DNA from: Legionellaceae bacterium UBA6148
GTDB lineage: Bacteria > Pseudomonadota > Gammaproteobacteria > Legionellales > Legionellaceae
DNA: 29,753 nt
Direction: 5' to 3'
Assembly (NCBI GenBank): GCA_002423125.1
Contig: DIUW01000046.1
Coordinates: 1-29,753, forward strand
Shown here: piece after piece, positions 1 to 6,996 of the stretch
Position numbering within the stretch: position 1 is the stretch's first letter
Layout of the letters: every line of letters begins with the position of its first letter
Program-made: the position numbers and the translations under genes
The notes under the pieces: generated by a model
Told to the model about the DNA's origin: nothing
Seen by the model: the letters and a program-made list of their open reading frames with translations, nothing else
Database searches by the model: none

Positions 1-66
1 AAGGTAGAAGAGGAATGTTATGAGTCAATGGCCGATGTGATTAAAAGGAAACCGTCTACAAATTAA
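1..66 (+). CDS. possible 3' end of a gene entering from the left
   Basis: Frame 1 is open from the first base to a TAA at 64-66, giving 21 residues that end in KRKPSTN. The charged composition fits a protein C-terminus, but the stretch is too short to identify and could be open by chance. Positions 67-214 after it show no gene. Confidence 0.25.
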   Translation, partial: KVEEECYESMADVIKRKPSTN

Positions 67-214
67 AATCGGCTATTGTGGAATAATTTAGATCAGAGAG
101 ACTGATATAGGATAACCCTGATCAATTTAATCCTGCGCCATATATCCGCGGTTTTGTTCCACCGATAACAATTGCGACTTCCGCGACAATGGTCGACTTT
201 TAACAAACAATTTA

Positions 215-418
215 CTACTGATAGTTCCCAGTGTATTTTTTAATTATCAAAAAATCGCCAAAGCTCAGAGCTGCAATTTCTTTTACACGCAACCCCAAGC
301 CAAAAGAGCAATAAATCAGGGCGACATTACGCAGAGCAAAAGAACCATCTTTTGCAACGATCAGCAATCTTTTGAACTCTGCCTCATTTAAAACTTTTGC
401 TTTTCCTTCGCTTGCCAT
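215..418 (-). pseudogene. truncated tyrosine recombinase fragment
   Basis: This 67-codon reading frame starts with ATG at 418. Its first ~54 residues are clearly paralogous to the N-terminal part of the complete recombinase encoded at 592-1176: both have GKAK-LNE-EF near the start and a CSFGLGLR segment with the first catalytic arginine. After SFGDF (near 256) the similarity stops and the frame ends at TAG (215-217). The HxxR, GH and Tyr motifs are all missing, so it cannot be an active recombinase. It lies outside the transposon that begins at 509. It is probably the remnant of an older related element or of an ancestral copy of the gene. Confidence 0.75.
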
Positions 419-431
419 TTTTATCTCAAAG

Positions 432-471
432 ACATCCTAATTTATTAATCAATATAGTTAAATTAGGATGT
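432..471. repeat. 13-bp inverted repeat upstream of the recombinase fragment
   Basis: The arms at 432-444 (ACATCCTAATTTA) and 459-471 (TAAATTAGGATGT) are exact reverse complements around a 14-bp AT-rich centre. The repeat sits about 15 bp upstream of the start codon of the truncated recombinase, which suits an operator or a recombinase or regulator binding site. It does not look like a terminator. The function is inference. Confidence 0.5.
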
Positions 472-502
472 GTTGACTAGTGGAAAAAAAGTGAATAGTC
501 GT

Positions 503-508
503 CTTCAC
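503..508. repeat. left copy of the 6-bp target-site duplication (CTTCAC)
   Basis: CTTCAC immediately precedes the left transposon end (TGTAAG at 509) and recurs immediately after the right end at 6243-6248. Direct repeats abutting TG...CA termini are the expected scar of DDE transposition. Six base pairs agrees with Tn552-type elements (6-7 bp) better than with the 5 bp usual for Tn7/Tn5053. Confidence 0.75.
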
Positions 509-558
509 TGTAAGTTTTATGTTTATTTGGCAGGAAAATTTAAACTTTAAATGGCATG
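509..558 (+). repeat. left terminal inverted repeat
   Basis: Positions 509-543 are an exact reverse complement of 6208-6242. The match continues to 558 with about four mismatches. Two related blocks, TTTGGCAGGAAA (526-537) and AAATGGCATGAT (549-560), may be two transposase-binding sites, as is usual for Mu/Tn552-type ends. Confidence 0.85.
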
Positions 559-591
559 ATAAACACCATCTAATGCTAAAAAATATCCATA

Positions 592-1176
592 TCAAAATGT
601 TGCTAATTTCGCGATGTTTTGTAAATATTCATGTTCATTTTCGGCATAAATAGCAGTGGTAGCCGTGCTGGCGTGGCCGGCCAATGATGATACAGCTTTG
701 ATACTGACACCCTGATCCAACAATCGGGTAATAAAGGTGCGGCGACCAGAATGAGAACTCGCGCCAATTATACCAGCTTTGTTATAAAGAGATCGGAACC
801 ATTTTTGCAGCGTGCATGGAGTAAATTCTTTTTTCCGCTGTGTTTGAAATAATGGTTTATTTAGCTCGGAACCCACCATGGTTTTTAAGTGGTCAGTGAG
901 TGCCGCATAAACTTTTTTATTGGTGAGATAAGCATAGTGCTGCTTTTTACCCCCACTCATTGAGCGTTTAAGACAAATCTCATCAAGAAGCCTGTATTGC
1001 CTATCGGAAACATCTTTAATAGAAAGCGATGCGATTTCTTTTGCACGCAGGCCTAGCCCGAACGAGCAATATACAAGAGCAATATTGCGAATGGGAAATG
1101 ATCCAATTTTTGCTGCAATGAGTAATTGATTAAATTCAAACTCATTCAGAATCTTCGCTTTACCTTTCTTTGCCAT
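592..1176 (-). CDS. short tyrosine recombinase (phage-integrase family)
   Basis: Site-specific recombinase of 194 residues. The catalytic set is visible and complete: Arg44 (GLGLR), the HSGR box (His142, Arg145), GH (His168) and nucleophile Tyr177 (AIY). There is essentially no N-terminal SAM-like core-binding domain. Length and motif spacing are close to FimB/FimE-type invertases as I recall them. I chose the ATG at 1176 over a start at 1212 because it is preceded by GGTGG about 7 bp upstream, because the truncated paralogue starts at the equivalent residue, and because the longer version would overlap tniB. It is the last gene of the transposase operon, 22 bp after the ATPase stop. It may resolve cointegrates or invert or integrate DNA; the target is unknown. 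Confidence 0.88.
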   Translation of the reverse strand: MAKKGKAKILNEFEFNQLLIAAKIGSFPIRNIALVYCSFGLGLRAKEIASLSIKDVSDRQYRLLDEICLKRSMSGGKKQHYAYLTNKKVYAALTDHLKTMVGSELNKPLFQTQRKKEFTPCTLQKWFRSLYNKAGIIGASSHSGRRTFITRLLDQGVSIKAVSSLAGHASTATTAIYAENEHEYLQNIAKLATF

Positions 1177-1198
1177 ATCTGCACCACCATTAAAATAG

Positions 1199-2065
1199 TT
1201 AAGTATTGCCAATTAACAAACATTCTCTTGCTGCCAATACCACTTCATTAGTGATATATTGCAATTGATTTAACTTTAACAACCGATCAATTTGCATAAA
1301 TAGCCGATTCAATAATCTAAAATTACCATTAGTGATGCGCATAATAGATGCCATCGCCTCATGATCGGAAAATTCTTCTTGTTTTAATTTTAGCCCGAGT
1401 TTGTGCCAGTTGTGCTCTAAAGTAAACAACATTTCTTCCTTCGAAAGAGTTTTGTATTCATGAGAAAATCCTATTCGTGAATACAGTTGTGGATACCTTG
1501 ATAATCTTTTTTCCAAGCCGGGCATGCCAATAAATACGATGGAAATACCCCTGTCGTCATATAATGATCTCAATAATTCCAACGCGGCGAAACCAAGTCG
1601 TTCAGTTTCATCAATGATGATTAACTTGCAGTAATGCTTGGGTGATAATTTTAGCATTTTGATAAAATTATCTTTTTCATCTTGATTTAATTGGGTTTGT
1701 TCATCGATTATTTTATTTGCTTGTGCTGCATGAACCACTCGATCAAAATAACAAATGTTTTGATTCAATGTATTTAGCATTTGAATAGAAGACAGTGGAG
1801 CATCTGGGGTATAAAAAATCGTCCTACAGTTACAAAGCTCGGTTGGTACATGAAGATTATCTTCAATAGCATATCCATTCGGGTTTGCAGACAAGATTAA
1901 CTTGCGCTTACTGTAATGCTCTGCGGATAGCGTTTTTCCAACCCCGGGAGCTCCATAGCATATGCCAATGTATTTATATTCGACACAAGCATCGCAAAAT
2001 TCTTCAAATCGCTGATATCCCTTGGTTTCTAAAAACACATCCTCAATGACAGGTAGCTCACTCAT
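1199..2065 (-). CDS. transposition ATPase, TniB/MuB-like AAA+ protein
   Basis: AAA+ ATPase of 288 residues. Walker A is GAPGVGKT (residues 38-45) and Walker B is KLIIIDET with Asp152/Glu153. Proteins of this type (TniB, Tn552 p271, MuB, TnsC) bind DNA with ATP, choose the target and activate the DDE transposase. The ATG at 2065 overlaps the transposase stop by 8 bp (ATGAGTGA), so translation is probably coupled. An AGAGG ribosome-binding site precedes it. The length matches Tn552 p271. The gene symbol is left blank because TniB and p271 cannot be told apart here by eye. Confidence 0.88.
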   Translation of the reverse strand: MSELPVIEDVFLETKGYQRFEEFCDACVEYKYIGICYGAPGVGKTLSAEHYSKRKLILSANPNGYAIEDNLHVPTELCNCRTIFYTPDAPLSSIQMLNTLNQNICYFDRVVHAAQANKIIDEQTQLNQDEKDNFIKMLKLSPKHYCKLIIIDETERLGFAALELLRSLYDDRGISIVFIGMPGLEKRLSRYPQLYSRIGFSHEYKTLSKEEMLFTLEHNWHKLGLKLKQEEFSDHEAMASIMRITNGNFRLLNRLFMQIDRLLKLNQLQYITNEVVLAARECLLIGNT

Positions 2066-3497
2066 GTTTATACCTCTTTATTTTTGCAGCTCGGGCTTTA
2101 CATTGGTGTTCGATAGGCGGTATAGGGGTTGGTTTTTGAGCTATATTTGTTGGATTTTTCAAGATAGCATCGACAATTGAACAACGATCGTTGATGTTGT
2201 CTCGTAATTCTTTTCTTCGATCATTTCTCGCTTGGACAATTTCTTTTAAACTGACCGTTCCTGTGTCCAATTCTTGTGAAATTGCTCGGCACAAAAAGCT
2301 ACCCTTGTGAAACACACGAATTTCAGCAAGATCCCTTGGATCATAACGAATAATGACATCCTCGCCCACAAAGCCAGCAAGGGTGGAGGAGAAATAACGG
2401 AACCCTTGAAATTTTATGCCATCTCTGTGAACTCTTCTTGGTTTGGCTACCATCAATAGCAATAAATCCAGAGACTCTTGTGTTTCAGGGAGCTGAGGCA
2501 AAAAACAATTGCTCTGCCATTTAATGATCGGCGCGATTTTAGTTGTACTATGTGGTTGATTATTATATTCGTCCAACATAAAAAATTTTAGTTTTGATTC
2601 CAGCTCTTCAAGCGTCAAGCATTCATTCTTTTTTACAAAAGTACCTGGTTGCACGTACCCAGGCAAATCCTGGAGAACGCGTTGATTAATCGTTTCAAAA
2701 AAGCGCTCAATTTTTCCACGACCACAGGGTTTACCGATAGTTGAAAAAATTAACTGAATTTTCAATGAGACACAAACTTCTTCAATATGGTGTGATGTAA
2801 AATCGCAACCATGATCCGTATACATGATTTCAGGGATGCCGCAGATAGGCCACTGCTTCTCAGTTTTTATCCATATCGCCTGACGAAACGCCAATGAGGT
2901 CTGTAGTGATGATGGAGCATTAAAACTTAAATAATATCCGGCAATGGCTCTACTGTAATCGTCCATTATAATGGAGAGCCACGGTCGTCTAATGTCGCCT
3001 TTATCATCAAGCACATACACATCAAGCAATGTATGATCCGCTTGCCATACTTGGTTTGGTCTCAATGCTTCTCTGATATAAAGAAGGTCATATTTTTGTT
3101 GGTATGGTTTCACGCCATCATGTGCAAGGCTAATGAGATCCGGTGAAATATTATTAACAATTTTTGAAACGACTGCGTAACTGGGTATTTGCAAATTATT
3201 ATCTTGAGCATGTCGTACAATCTGTCGATGAATCGCAGCCACAGTGCGCTTTGGCTTTTGTAATGTTAATCCTTCAATAACCTGCGCCAAATTTTCTGAC
3301 AGCGCACGATAGCATCCCTTATCATCACGACTTTTTGATTTTAATCCATCCAAACCCTTTCTTAAATAATGGTTAACCCATCGATGAAGAGTTCTAATCG
3401 AAATACCAGTTTCTCTTGCAATGGAAGACAAGGACGTTATGTCGTCCAAATAAAATTGGATTATCTTATATTTTTCAAATGCACTTTTTCTAGTCAT
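2058..3497 (-). CDS. DDE transposase, TniA / Tn552 p480-like (Mu-type)
   Basis: Transposase of 479 residues. An N-terminal helix-turn-helix (about residues 20-45, ending RTLHRW) is followed by an rve/RNase-H catalytic core with Asp154 (QADH), Asp228 (YTDHG) and Glu264 (GKIERFF). The last two are 35 residues apart, the DD(35)E arrangement. A Mu-C-like beta domain follows (about 350-420). I chose the ATG at 3497 because GGTGG lies about 8 bp upstream; a GTG at 3509 is possible. It is the first gene of the operon transposase-ATPase-recombinase and diverges from the resolvase at 3743. It should cut and join the 35-bp terminal repeats at 509 and 6242. Confidence 0.92.
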   Translation of the reverse strand: MTRKSAFEKYKIIQFYLDDITSLSSIARETGISIRTLHRWVNHYLRKGLDGLKSKSRDDKGCYRALSENLAQVIEGLTLQKPKRTVAAIHRQIVRHAQDNNLQIPSYAVVSKIVNNISPDLISLAHDGVKPYQQKYDLLYIREALRPNQVWQADHTLLDVYVLDDKGDIRRPWLSIIMDDYSRAIAGYYLSFNAPSSLQTSLAFRQAIWIKTEKQWPICGIPEIMYTDHGCDFTSHHIEEVCVSLKIQLIFSTIGKPCGRGKIERFFETINQRVLQDLPGYVQPGTFVKKNECLTLEELESKLKFFMLDEYNNQPHSTTKIAPIIKWQSNCFLPQLPETQESLDLLLLMVAKPRRVHRDGIKFQGFRYFSSTLAGFVGEDVIIRYDPRDLAEIRVFHKGSFLCRAISQELDTGTVSLKEIVQARNDRRKELRDNINDRCSIVDAILKNPTNIAQKPTPIPPIEHQCKARAAKIKRYKHE

Positions 3498-3611
3498 GAT
3501 TTTAACCACCAGCTCTCAAATGGCAAGGTTTAGATCTTGGTGCGCAATTAAATTTATTTTCGAATACAATAAGTTTGCATGTACTTTAATTATACTACAC
3601 GGATGGAATTT

Positions 3612-3715
3612 TGTATGATGATAACGACCGTTATTGTTTATATATTTTGTATCAATCATACACTTTATAATGCTGTCATTTTCTGTATAATTATAATATT
3701 GAATAGACGTTATAT
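3612..3715. promoter_or_regulatory. probable res site and divergent promoter region
   Basis: This is the 233-bp AT-rich gap between the divergent transposase and serine recombinase genes. It contains an inverted pair TGTATGAT (3612-3619) and ATCATACA (3655-3662) around a palindrome ATAACG-AC-CGTTAT (3621-3634), and a further TGTATAATTATA stretch near 3686. Resolvases normally bind several inverted-repeat subsites next to their own gene, so this is the expected place for res and for both promoters. Subsite boundaries are inferred. Confidence 0.5.
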
Positions 3716-3742
3716 TTCAACGGATGATTTTTAGGGTAAATT

Positions 3743-4384
3743 ATGAGCAAAACAATCGCTTACATTCGTACTTCCACTGACAAGCAAGATTTGAACAATC
3801 AAAAGCTAGAAATTTTTGAGTTTGCAAAAAAACATAAGCTTGAAGTGGATGATTTTATTCAGATGACCATTTCAAGTAGAAAAACCAGTAAAGAACGGCG
3901 AATTGATGAAATGATTGCAGCATTAAATGATGCTGACACATTGATTGTTACGGAATTAAGTAGATTAGGTAGAAGTACCGCTGAAGTAATTGGACTGGTG
4001 AATGAATTAATAAAAAAACAGGTTCGGGTGATTGCGATTAAACAAGGACTGGATATTAAGCAGCATGATATGAATTCAAAAGTGATGATTACTTTATTTT
4101 CACTATTTGCTGAGCTTGAGCGAGATCTCATTAGTGTGCGGACTAAAGACGCATTGGCGAGTAAAAAGGCGCAGGGGATTCAATTAGGTAAACCAAAAGG
4201 CACAATTCAAAAGAGTAAGTTTGACAAGGATATAAATAAAATAAAAGAGTTACTACAATTAGGATTGTCTGTAAGAAAAATCGCAATATTCCTTGGTTAT
4301 AGCAGCCATATAGGTCTTAATATTTATGTGGGCAAAAGAAAGTTGCGCGATGGAACAAGCAATGCGCTCTTGCTGGGACATTAA
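3743..4384 (+). CDS. serine recombinase (resolvase/invertase), TniR/BinL-like
   Basis: Small serine recombinase of 213 residues. The N-terminal catalytic domain has Arg9 and nucleophile Ser11 (YIRTSTDKQ), a TELSRLGRS active-site arginine segment at about 70-78 and the E-helix start FAELERDLI near 122-130. A GKPKG hinge and a short C-terminal helix-turn-helix (SVRKIAIFLGY) follow. The ATG has an AGGG Shine-Dalgarno about 8 bp upstream. It sits inside the transposon next to its presumed res site and most likely resolves transposition cointegrates. The C-terminal helix-turn-helix is less typical than in Tn3 resolvases. Confidence 0.92.
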   Translation: MSKTIAYIRTSTDKQDLNNQKLEIFEFAKKHKLEVDDFIQMTISSRKTSKERRIDEMIAALNDADTLIVTELSRLGRSTAEVIGLVNELIKKQVRVIAIKQGLDIKQHDMNSKVMITLFSLFAELERDLISVRTKDALASKKAQGIQLGKPKGTIQKSKFDKDINKIKELLQLGLSVRKIAIFLGYSSHIGLNIYVGKRKLRDGTSNALLLGH

Positions 4385-4636
4385 AAATGCTTAATCTTGA
4401 ATTAAATGCTATCACACTTGGGGCTTTAATGATGCATCGTTAAGGAACAAAATGGGCCACGTAACGGTGGGGGTTATATTAAGCAACTTTCTCATGGAGA
4501 AGTATGTTGGAATCTGATCAGGCCATCAACGAAAATAAGCGATAGCACCAATCTGAGTTTAATTAACCCAATACCAGAGCGGTACGCAAGCATGTGTGAG
4601 GTACCAGTCGGTACAGCATAATTGTCGAATCAATTA
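4385..4636. other. non-coding gap inside the transposon
   Basis: About 250 bp lie between the convergent ends of the serine recombinase and hydrolase genes. I see no open frame with coding character, no RNA gene and no clear T-tailed terminator. GGTAC occurs three times (4581, 4600, 4610) without further symmetry. Confidence 0.4.
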
Positions 4637-6049
4637 CTATTTTGGGGAAAAACTGTCAACGTTTGAAGGAGAAGTATTTGCTTCAACGCTACTCTTTTTT
4701 TCGACAGCGATAACACGCCGATACATATCGGTTGTATTTAAGTTGAGTTGCTCTCTATGGGTAAGCCATTGACTCACTGGCGTTAAATCTCCCACAACGG
4801 GCTCAGCAACCTGTCGAAACATCAATGGGCCATTTTCACTGTTCGTCAGACAAACAACCCCTTTATTGGTTTGTAAATCCATCGCTGTGAATCCTCGAAA
4901 TGTACCATTATCCCCCCAATGAAAAGCAATCTTACCGCCATCTGGATTAGTCTGAATCCCGATACCAAGCCCCCAATGCAGATGTGAAAGCGTATCATCA
5001 GTTACACCCGCCTTACTCGCTTTAGCATCTTTTCCAACCAAGGCCACTTGGGGATTAAACATATGCTGCCTTATAAATGAATTGTTCATGCAAGCATTCA
5101 TAAATTTTCCGTAGTCTTCGGCGGTAGTATATAAGGAGGATGCAGGTATAGGCTTGGGCTTTTCTTCATTTCTGGGTTCACAATGCAGGCTTTCATCCAC
5201 ACTCTGATCCATTCTATGTCCCCAAGCTCGGTTATTTCCTTCAGGAGAGTTATCTGCATGCGGTATGAAACTACTGTGAGTCATTTGCAAATCTTTACTG
5301 TGAAATAGCTCTTGGGAGAGTTGATGGAAATTTTTACCTGAAACTTTCTCGAGCACTTCATTTAAGAAAAAAAAGGCTTCCCCTGAGTAGTCAAATTGTG
5401 TACCTACTGGGGCAACATACTTTTGAGGACCTCCTTCAAACCAATTTGGCAGTCCTGCTTGATGTGACAAAATCATGCGTACAGTCAGTAAGTTATAATT
5501 AGGATGATCTCGTAGATGAGGTGGCCCAAAACCATGGGTGTGACCTGCATTTGATGTGACTTTTAATATAGCAGATTTTAGATCTGAATTCCTGAGGTTA
5601 AGCTCTAACTGGGAAAGATCAATTTCTTTTGTATTAAGAGCACCTTCTTGTACAACCCCTTTAGGATCTCGAACCACATACTGACCATCTTCAGATAAGT
5701 AAATAATACCATTCTCTGCTTTCTCTTTATTATTATCGGGCAAAGTTGACATCAAAGCGAGGTCATACTCAAAATCAAAAATTTCATGCAGTGGACGGTC
5801 AAGACCATCTTCAGGCTTTTCACCTGGTCGACTGAATAGACCCCGCTCCACCATTTTTAAAACAATATAGGCAAAAACGGGTTTACTAAGAGATGCTGCT
5901 TCAAAAACCGTTGTATCAGTTACGGGTTGTGGATTTAGTATATTTGTAACTCCAACAGCGTGTGAAACTACCTTACCGCCTGAGACGACCGCCGTCGAAA
6001 TACCAGGGATTTTGGCATGCTCAAGCATTTTTTCTGATGGATTTGGCAC
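4637..6049 (-). CDS. beta-lactamase-superfamily (class C/EstB-like) serine hydrolase
   Basis: Protein of 470 residues with the penicillin-recognising fold motifs: SLSK (Ser53, Lys56), a Tyr-box equivalent FDYSGEAF (Tyr221), an HQAGLP segment near 196-201 and HWGDNG (His377), which replaces KTG. Such proteins include esterases, peptidases and class C-type lactamases; the substrate cannot be told from sequence. No signal peptide is visible, so it is probably cytoplasmic, which argues against classical periplasmic penicillin resistance. An insertion of roughly 100 residues separates SxxK from the conserved HQAGLP region (about 75-180). The start is GTG at 6049, with AGGA 9 bp upstream. It is the only cargo gene of the transposon and ends about 145 bp inside the right terminal repeat. 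Confidence 0.85.
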   Translation of the reverse strand: MPNPSEKMLEHAKIPGISTAVVSGGKVVSHAVGVTNILNPQPVTDTTVFEAASLSKPVFAYIVLKMVERGLFSRPGEKPEDGLDRPLHEIFDFEYDLALMSTLPDNNKEKAENGIIYLSEDGQYVVRDPKGVVQEGALNTKEIDLSQLELNLRNSDLKSAILKVTSNAGHTHGFGPPHLRDHPNYNLLTVRMILSHQAGLPNWFEGGPQKYVAPVGTQFDYSGEAFFFLNEVLEKVSGKNFHQLSQELFHSKDLQMTHSSFIPHADNSPEGNNRAWGHRMDQSVDESLHCEPRNEEKPKPIPASSLYTTAEDYGKFMNACMNNSFIRQHMFNPQVALVGKDAKASKAGVTDDTLSHLHWGLGIGIQTNPDGGKIAFHWGDNGTFRGFTAMDLQTNKGVVCLTNSENGPLMFRQVAEPVVGDLTPVSQWLTHREQLNLNTTDMYRRVIAVEKKSSVEANTSPSNVDSFSPK

Positions 6050-6192
6050 AATAGAGTGTCCTTATGCAGAAAACATATTAATGACATCGTTCTAAATTTC
6101 AGTCTAAATGTAATATAGTTACAGTGTAGCACTATATTAGGGGCCGTGTGGAAAGGATACATTCCTCGTGAAGAAAAAGAGTTTATTTCAAA

Positions 6193-6242
6193 CCTGCCAT
6201 TTAATTATTAAATTTTCCTGCCAAATAAACATAAAACTTACA
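6193..6242 (-). repeat. right terminal inverted repeat
   Basis: This is the reverse complement of 509-558, perfect over the outer 35 bp (6208-6242). It ends CTTACA, giving the canonical TGT...ACA termini, and is followed directly by the second CTTCAC copy. Confidence 0.85.
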
Positions 6243-6248
6243 CTTCAC
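6243..6248. repeat. right copy of the 6-bp target-site duplication (CTTCAC)
   Basis: It is identical to 503-508 and abuts the right transposon end. It marks where the chromosomal flank resumes; the flank continues into the relB leader. Confidence 0.75.
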
Positions 6249-6416
6249 CTTTATCAGTCTCATGATGACCTCTTTTGTCTATTTGAGGTGGTCTTTTGAT
6301 TGAAGGAAAAATGTAGCGTCGTGTAGCAATGCAGCATGAAAGAATTGATTCACGAGAAATTTTTGATAGGGTGGTATAACTTGTAATACAGAACATAATT
6401 TGTTAGGAGATAAATC

Positions 6417-6629
6417 ATGCTGGCTGTAAGATTACCTGAACAACTTGAGAATCGATTATCTCAACTTTCTGAAGAGACGCATCGTTCAAAGAGTTATTAT
6501 GTAAAACAAGCATTGGAAGTGTTTTTAGCCGATCGTGAAGACCATTTGCTTGCTATTGCACGGCTTGAAAAAAAGAATCCTCGAATAACGCTTGACGAAA
6601 TGGAAAAACGCCTTGACCTGGAAGATTGA
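6417..6629 (+). CDS. ribbon-helix-helix antitoxin, RelB/StbD-like
   Basis: Small DNA-binding antitoxin of 70 residues. It opens with the beta strand LAVRLPEQLENRL and continues with a helix pair ending in KSYYVKQAL, as in MetJ/Arc-type antitoxins. The acidic C-terminus (MEKRLDLED) is the usual toxin-neutralising tail. ATG at 6417 follows TTAGGAG. The next gene is a truncated relE, so this antitoxin appears to be an orphan that may still repress its own promoter. Confidence 0.85.
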   Translation: MLAVRLPEQLENRLSQLSEETHRSKSYYVKQALEVFLADREDHLLAIARLEKKNPRITLDEMEKRLDLED

Positions 6630-6783
6630 GTTTGACAGTGATGTAGAAAAAGACTTAAAAAAATTAGGGCATACAGCTCAGAAAAGAATTATCAAGTTTT
6701 TAAAAGAAAACATCGCAACAGAGAACGATCCACGCACTCATGGCAAAGCCCTTTCTGGTAATTTGAATGGGTTGTGGCGATAA
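6613..6783 (+). pseudogene. truncated RelE-family toxin
   Basis: Reading from TTG at 6613, which overlaps the antitoxin end, the frame begins MTWKIEFDSDVEKDLKKL. It continues through the RelE helices to LSGNLNGLWR and then stops at TAA (6781-6783). Intact RelE proteins continue from this tryptophan-arginine into a YRVGDYRI-type beta sheet carrying active-site residues; all of that is missing. Downstream sequence on the opposite strand is an IS66 remnant, so the toxin 3' end was probably lost at that junction. It is most likely inactive. Confidence 0.8.
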
Positions 6784-6921
6784 AGTGGCATGTGACGATT
6801 AAATTGGGCATCAATAATCGCGGCCAGTAATCCAGGTGCTGCAATCGCTTTATCATGCGCTAACCGGAATGATTCCGACGACGCTTGTTGAAATGTTTGA
6901 TATTTACACAATGAGTTGACT
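6778..6921 (-). pseudogene. IS66-family transposase remnant
   Basis: On the minus strand the sequence encodes, in one frame, CKYQTFQQ followed by LAHDKAIAAPGLLAAI and FNRHMPLYR. This matches the pattern of the conserved mid-region of IS66 TnpC (KY-C...SPGLLA...DHLPLYRQ). The frame is closed upstream by TGA and downstream it runs into the relE remnant, so only about 48 codons survive. The identification rests on recognising the motif, not on an alignment. Confidence 0.55.
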
Positions 6922-6940
6922 CAGGCAGAAGCAGATTTCA

Positions 6941-6977
6941 TCACCACAACTCGGTGCGAAGCGGCCGATTGTGGTGA
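6941..6977 (-). terminator. hairpin just past the hypothetical gene at 6997
   Basis: Arms TCACCACAA (6941-6949) and TTGTGGTGA (6969-6977) pair exactly, extended by TCGG/CCGA (6951-6954 and 6965-6968) across a bulged C. It lies 20 bp beyond the stop codon of the minus-strand gene. There is no following T run, so termination is only possible. Confidence 0.35.
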
Positions 6978-6996
6978 GTGCTTACTCATACTTTTC

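Larger units (their letters stand above)
509..6242. mobile_element. Tn552/Tn5053-like transposon with beta-lactamase-fold cargo
   Basis: This is a complete-looking 5,734-bp element. Its ends are perfect 35-bp inverted repeats (509-543 and 6208-6242) starting TGTAAG. They extend imperfectly to 50 bp, with about four mismatches, at 509-558 and 6193-6242. A 6-bp direct repeat CTTCAC flanks both ends. Inside are a DD(35)E transposase, an AAA+ ATPase, a tyrosine recombinase, a divergent serine recombinase and a beta-lactamase-superfamily hydrolase. Transposase (479 aa), ATPase (288 aa) and resolvase together resemble the p480/p271/resolvase set of Tn552 and the tniA/tniB/tniR set of Tn5053. The Tn552 comparison rests on gene content, protein lengths and TSD length, not on an alignment. 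Intact ends, matching TSDs and intact genes suggest a fairly recent insertion. Confidence 0.85.

Noticed and set aside
4581..4614. Three GGTAC copies in the gap inside the transposon
   Set aside because: Unequal spacing (19 and 10 bp) and no longer shared flank, so likely chance.
592..6242. A TniQ gene or other fifth transposition gene
   Set aside because: All sizeable frames in the element are accounted for and none shows a TniQ zinc-finger pattern.
509..6242. The 35-bp inverted repeats as inversion sites for the FimB-like recombinase rather than transposon ends
   Set aside because: The TGT...ACA termini, imperfect extension to 50 bp and flanking 6-bp duplication are better explained by DDE transposition; inversion is not excluded.
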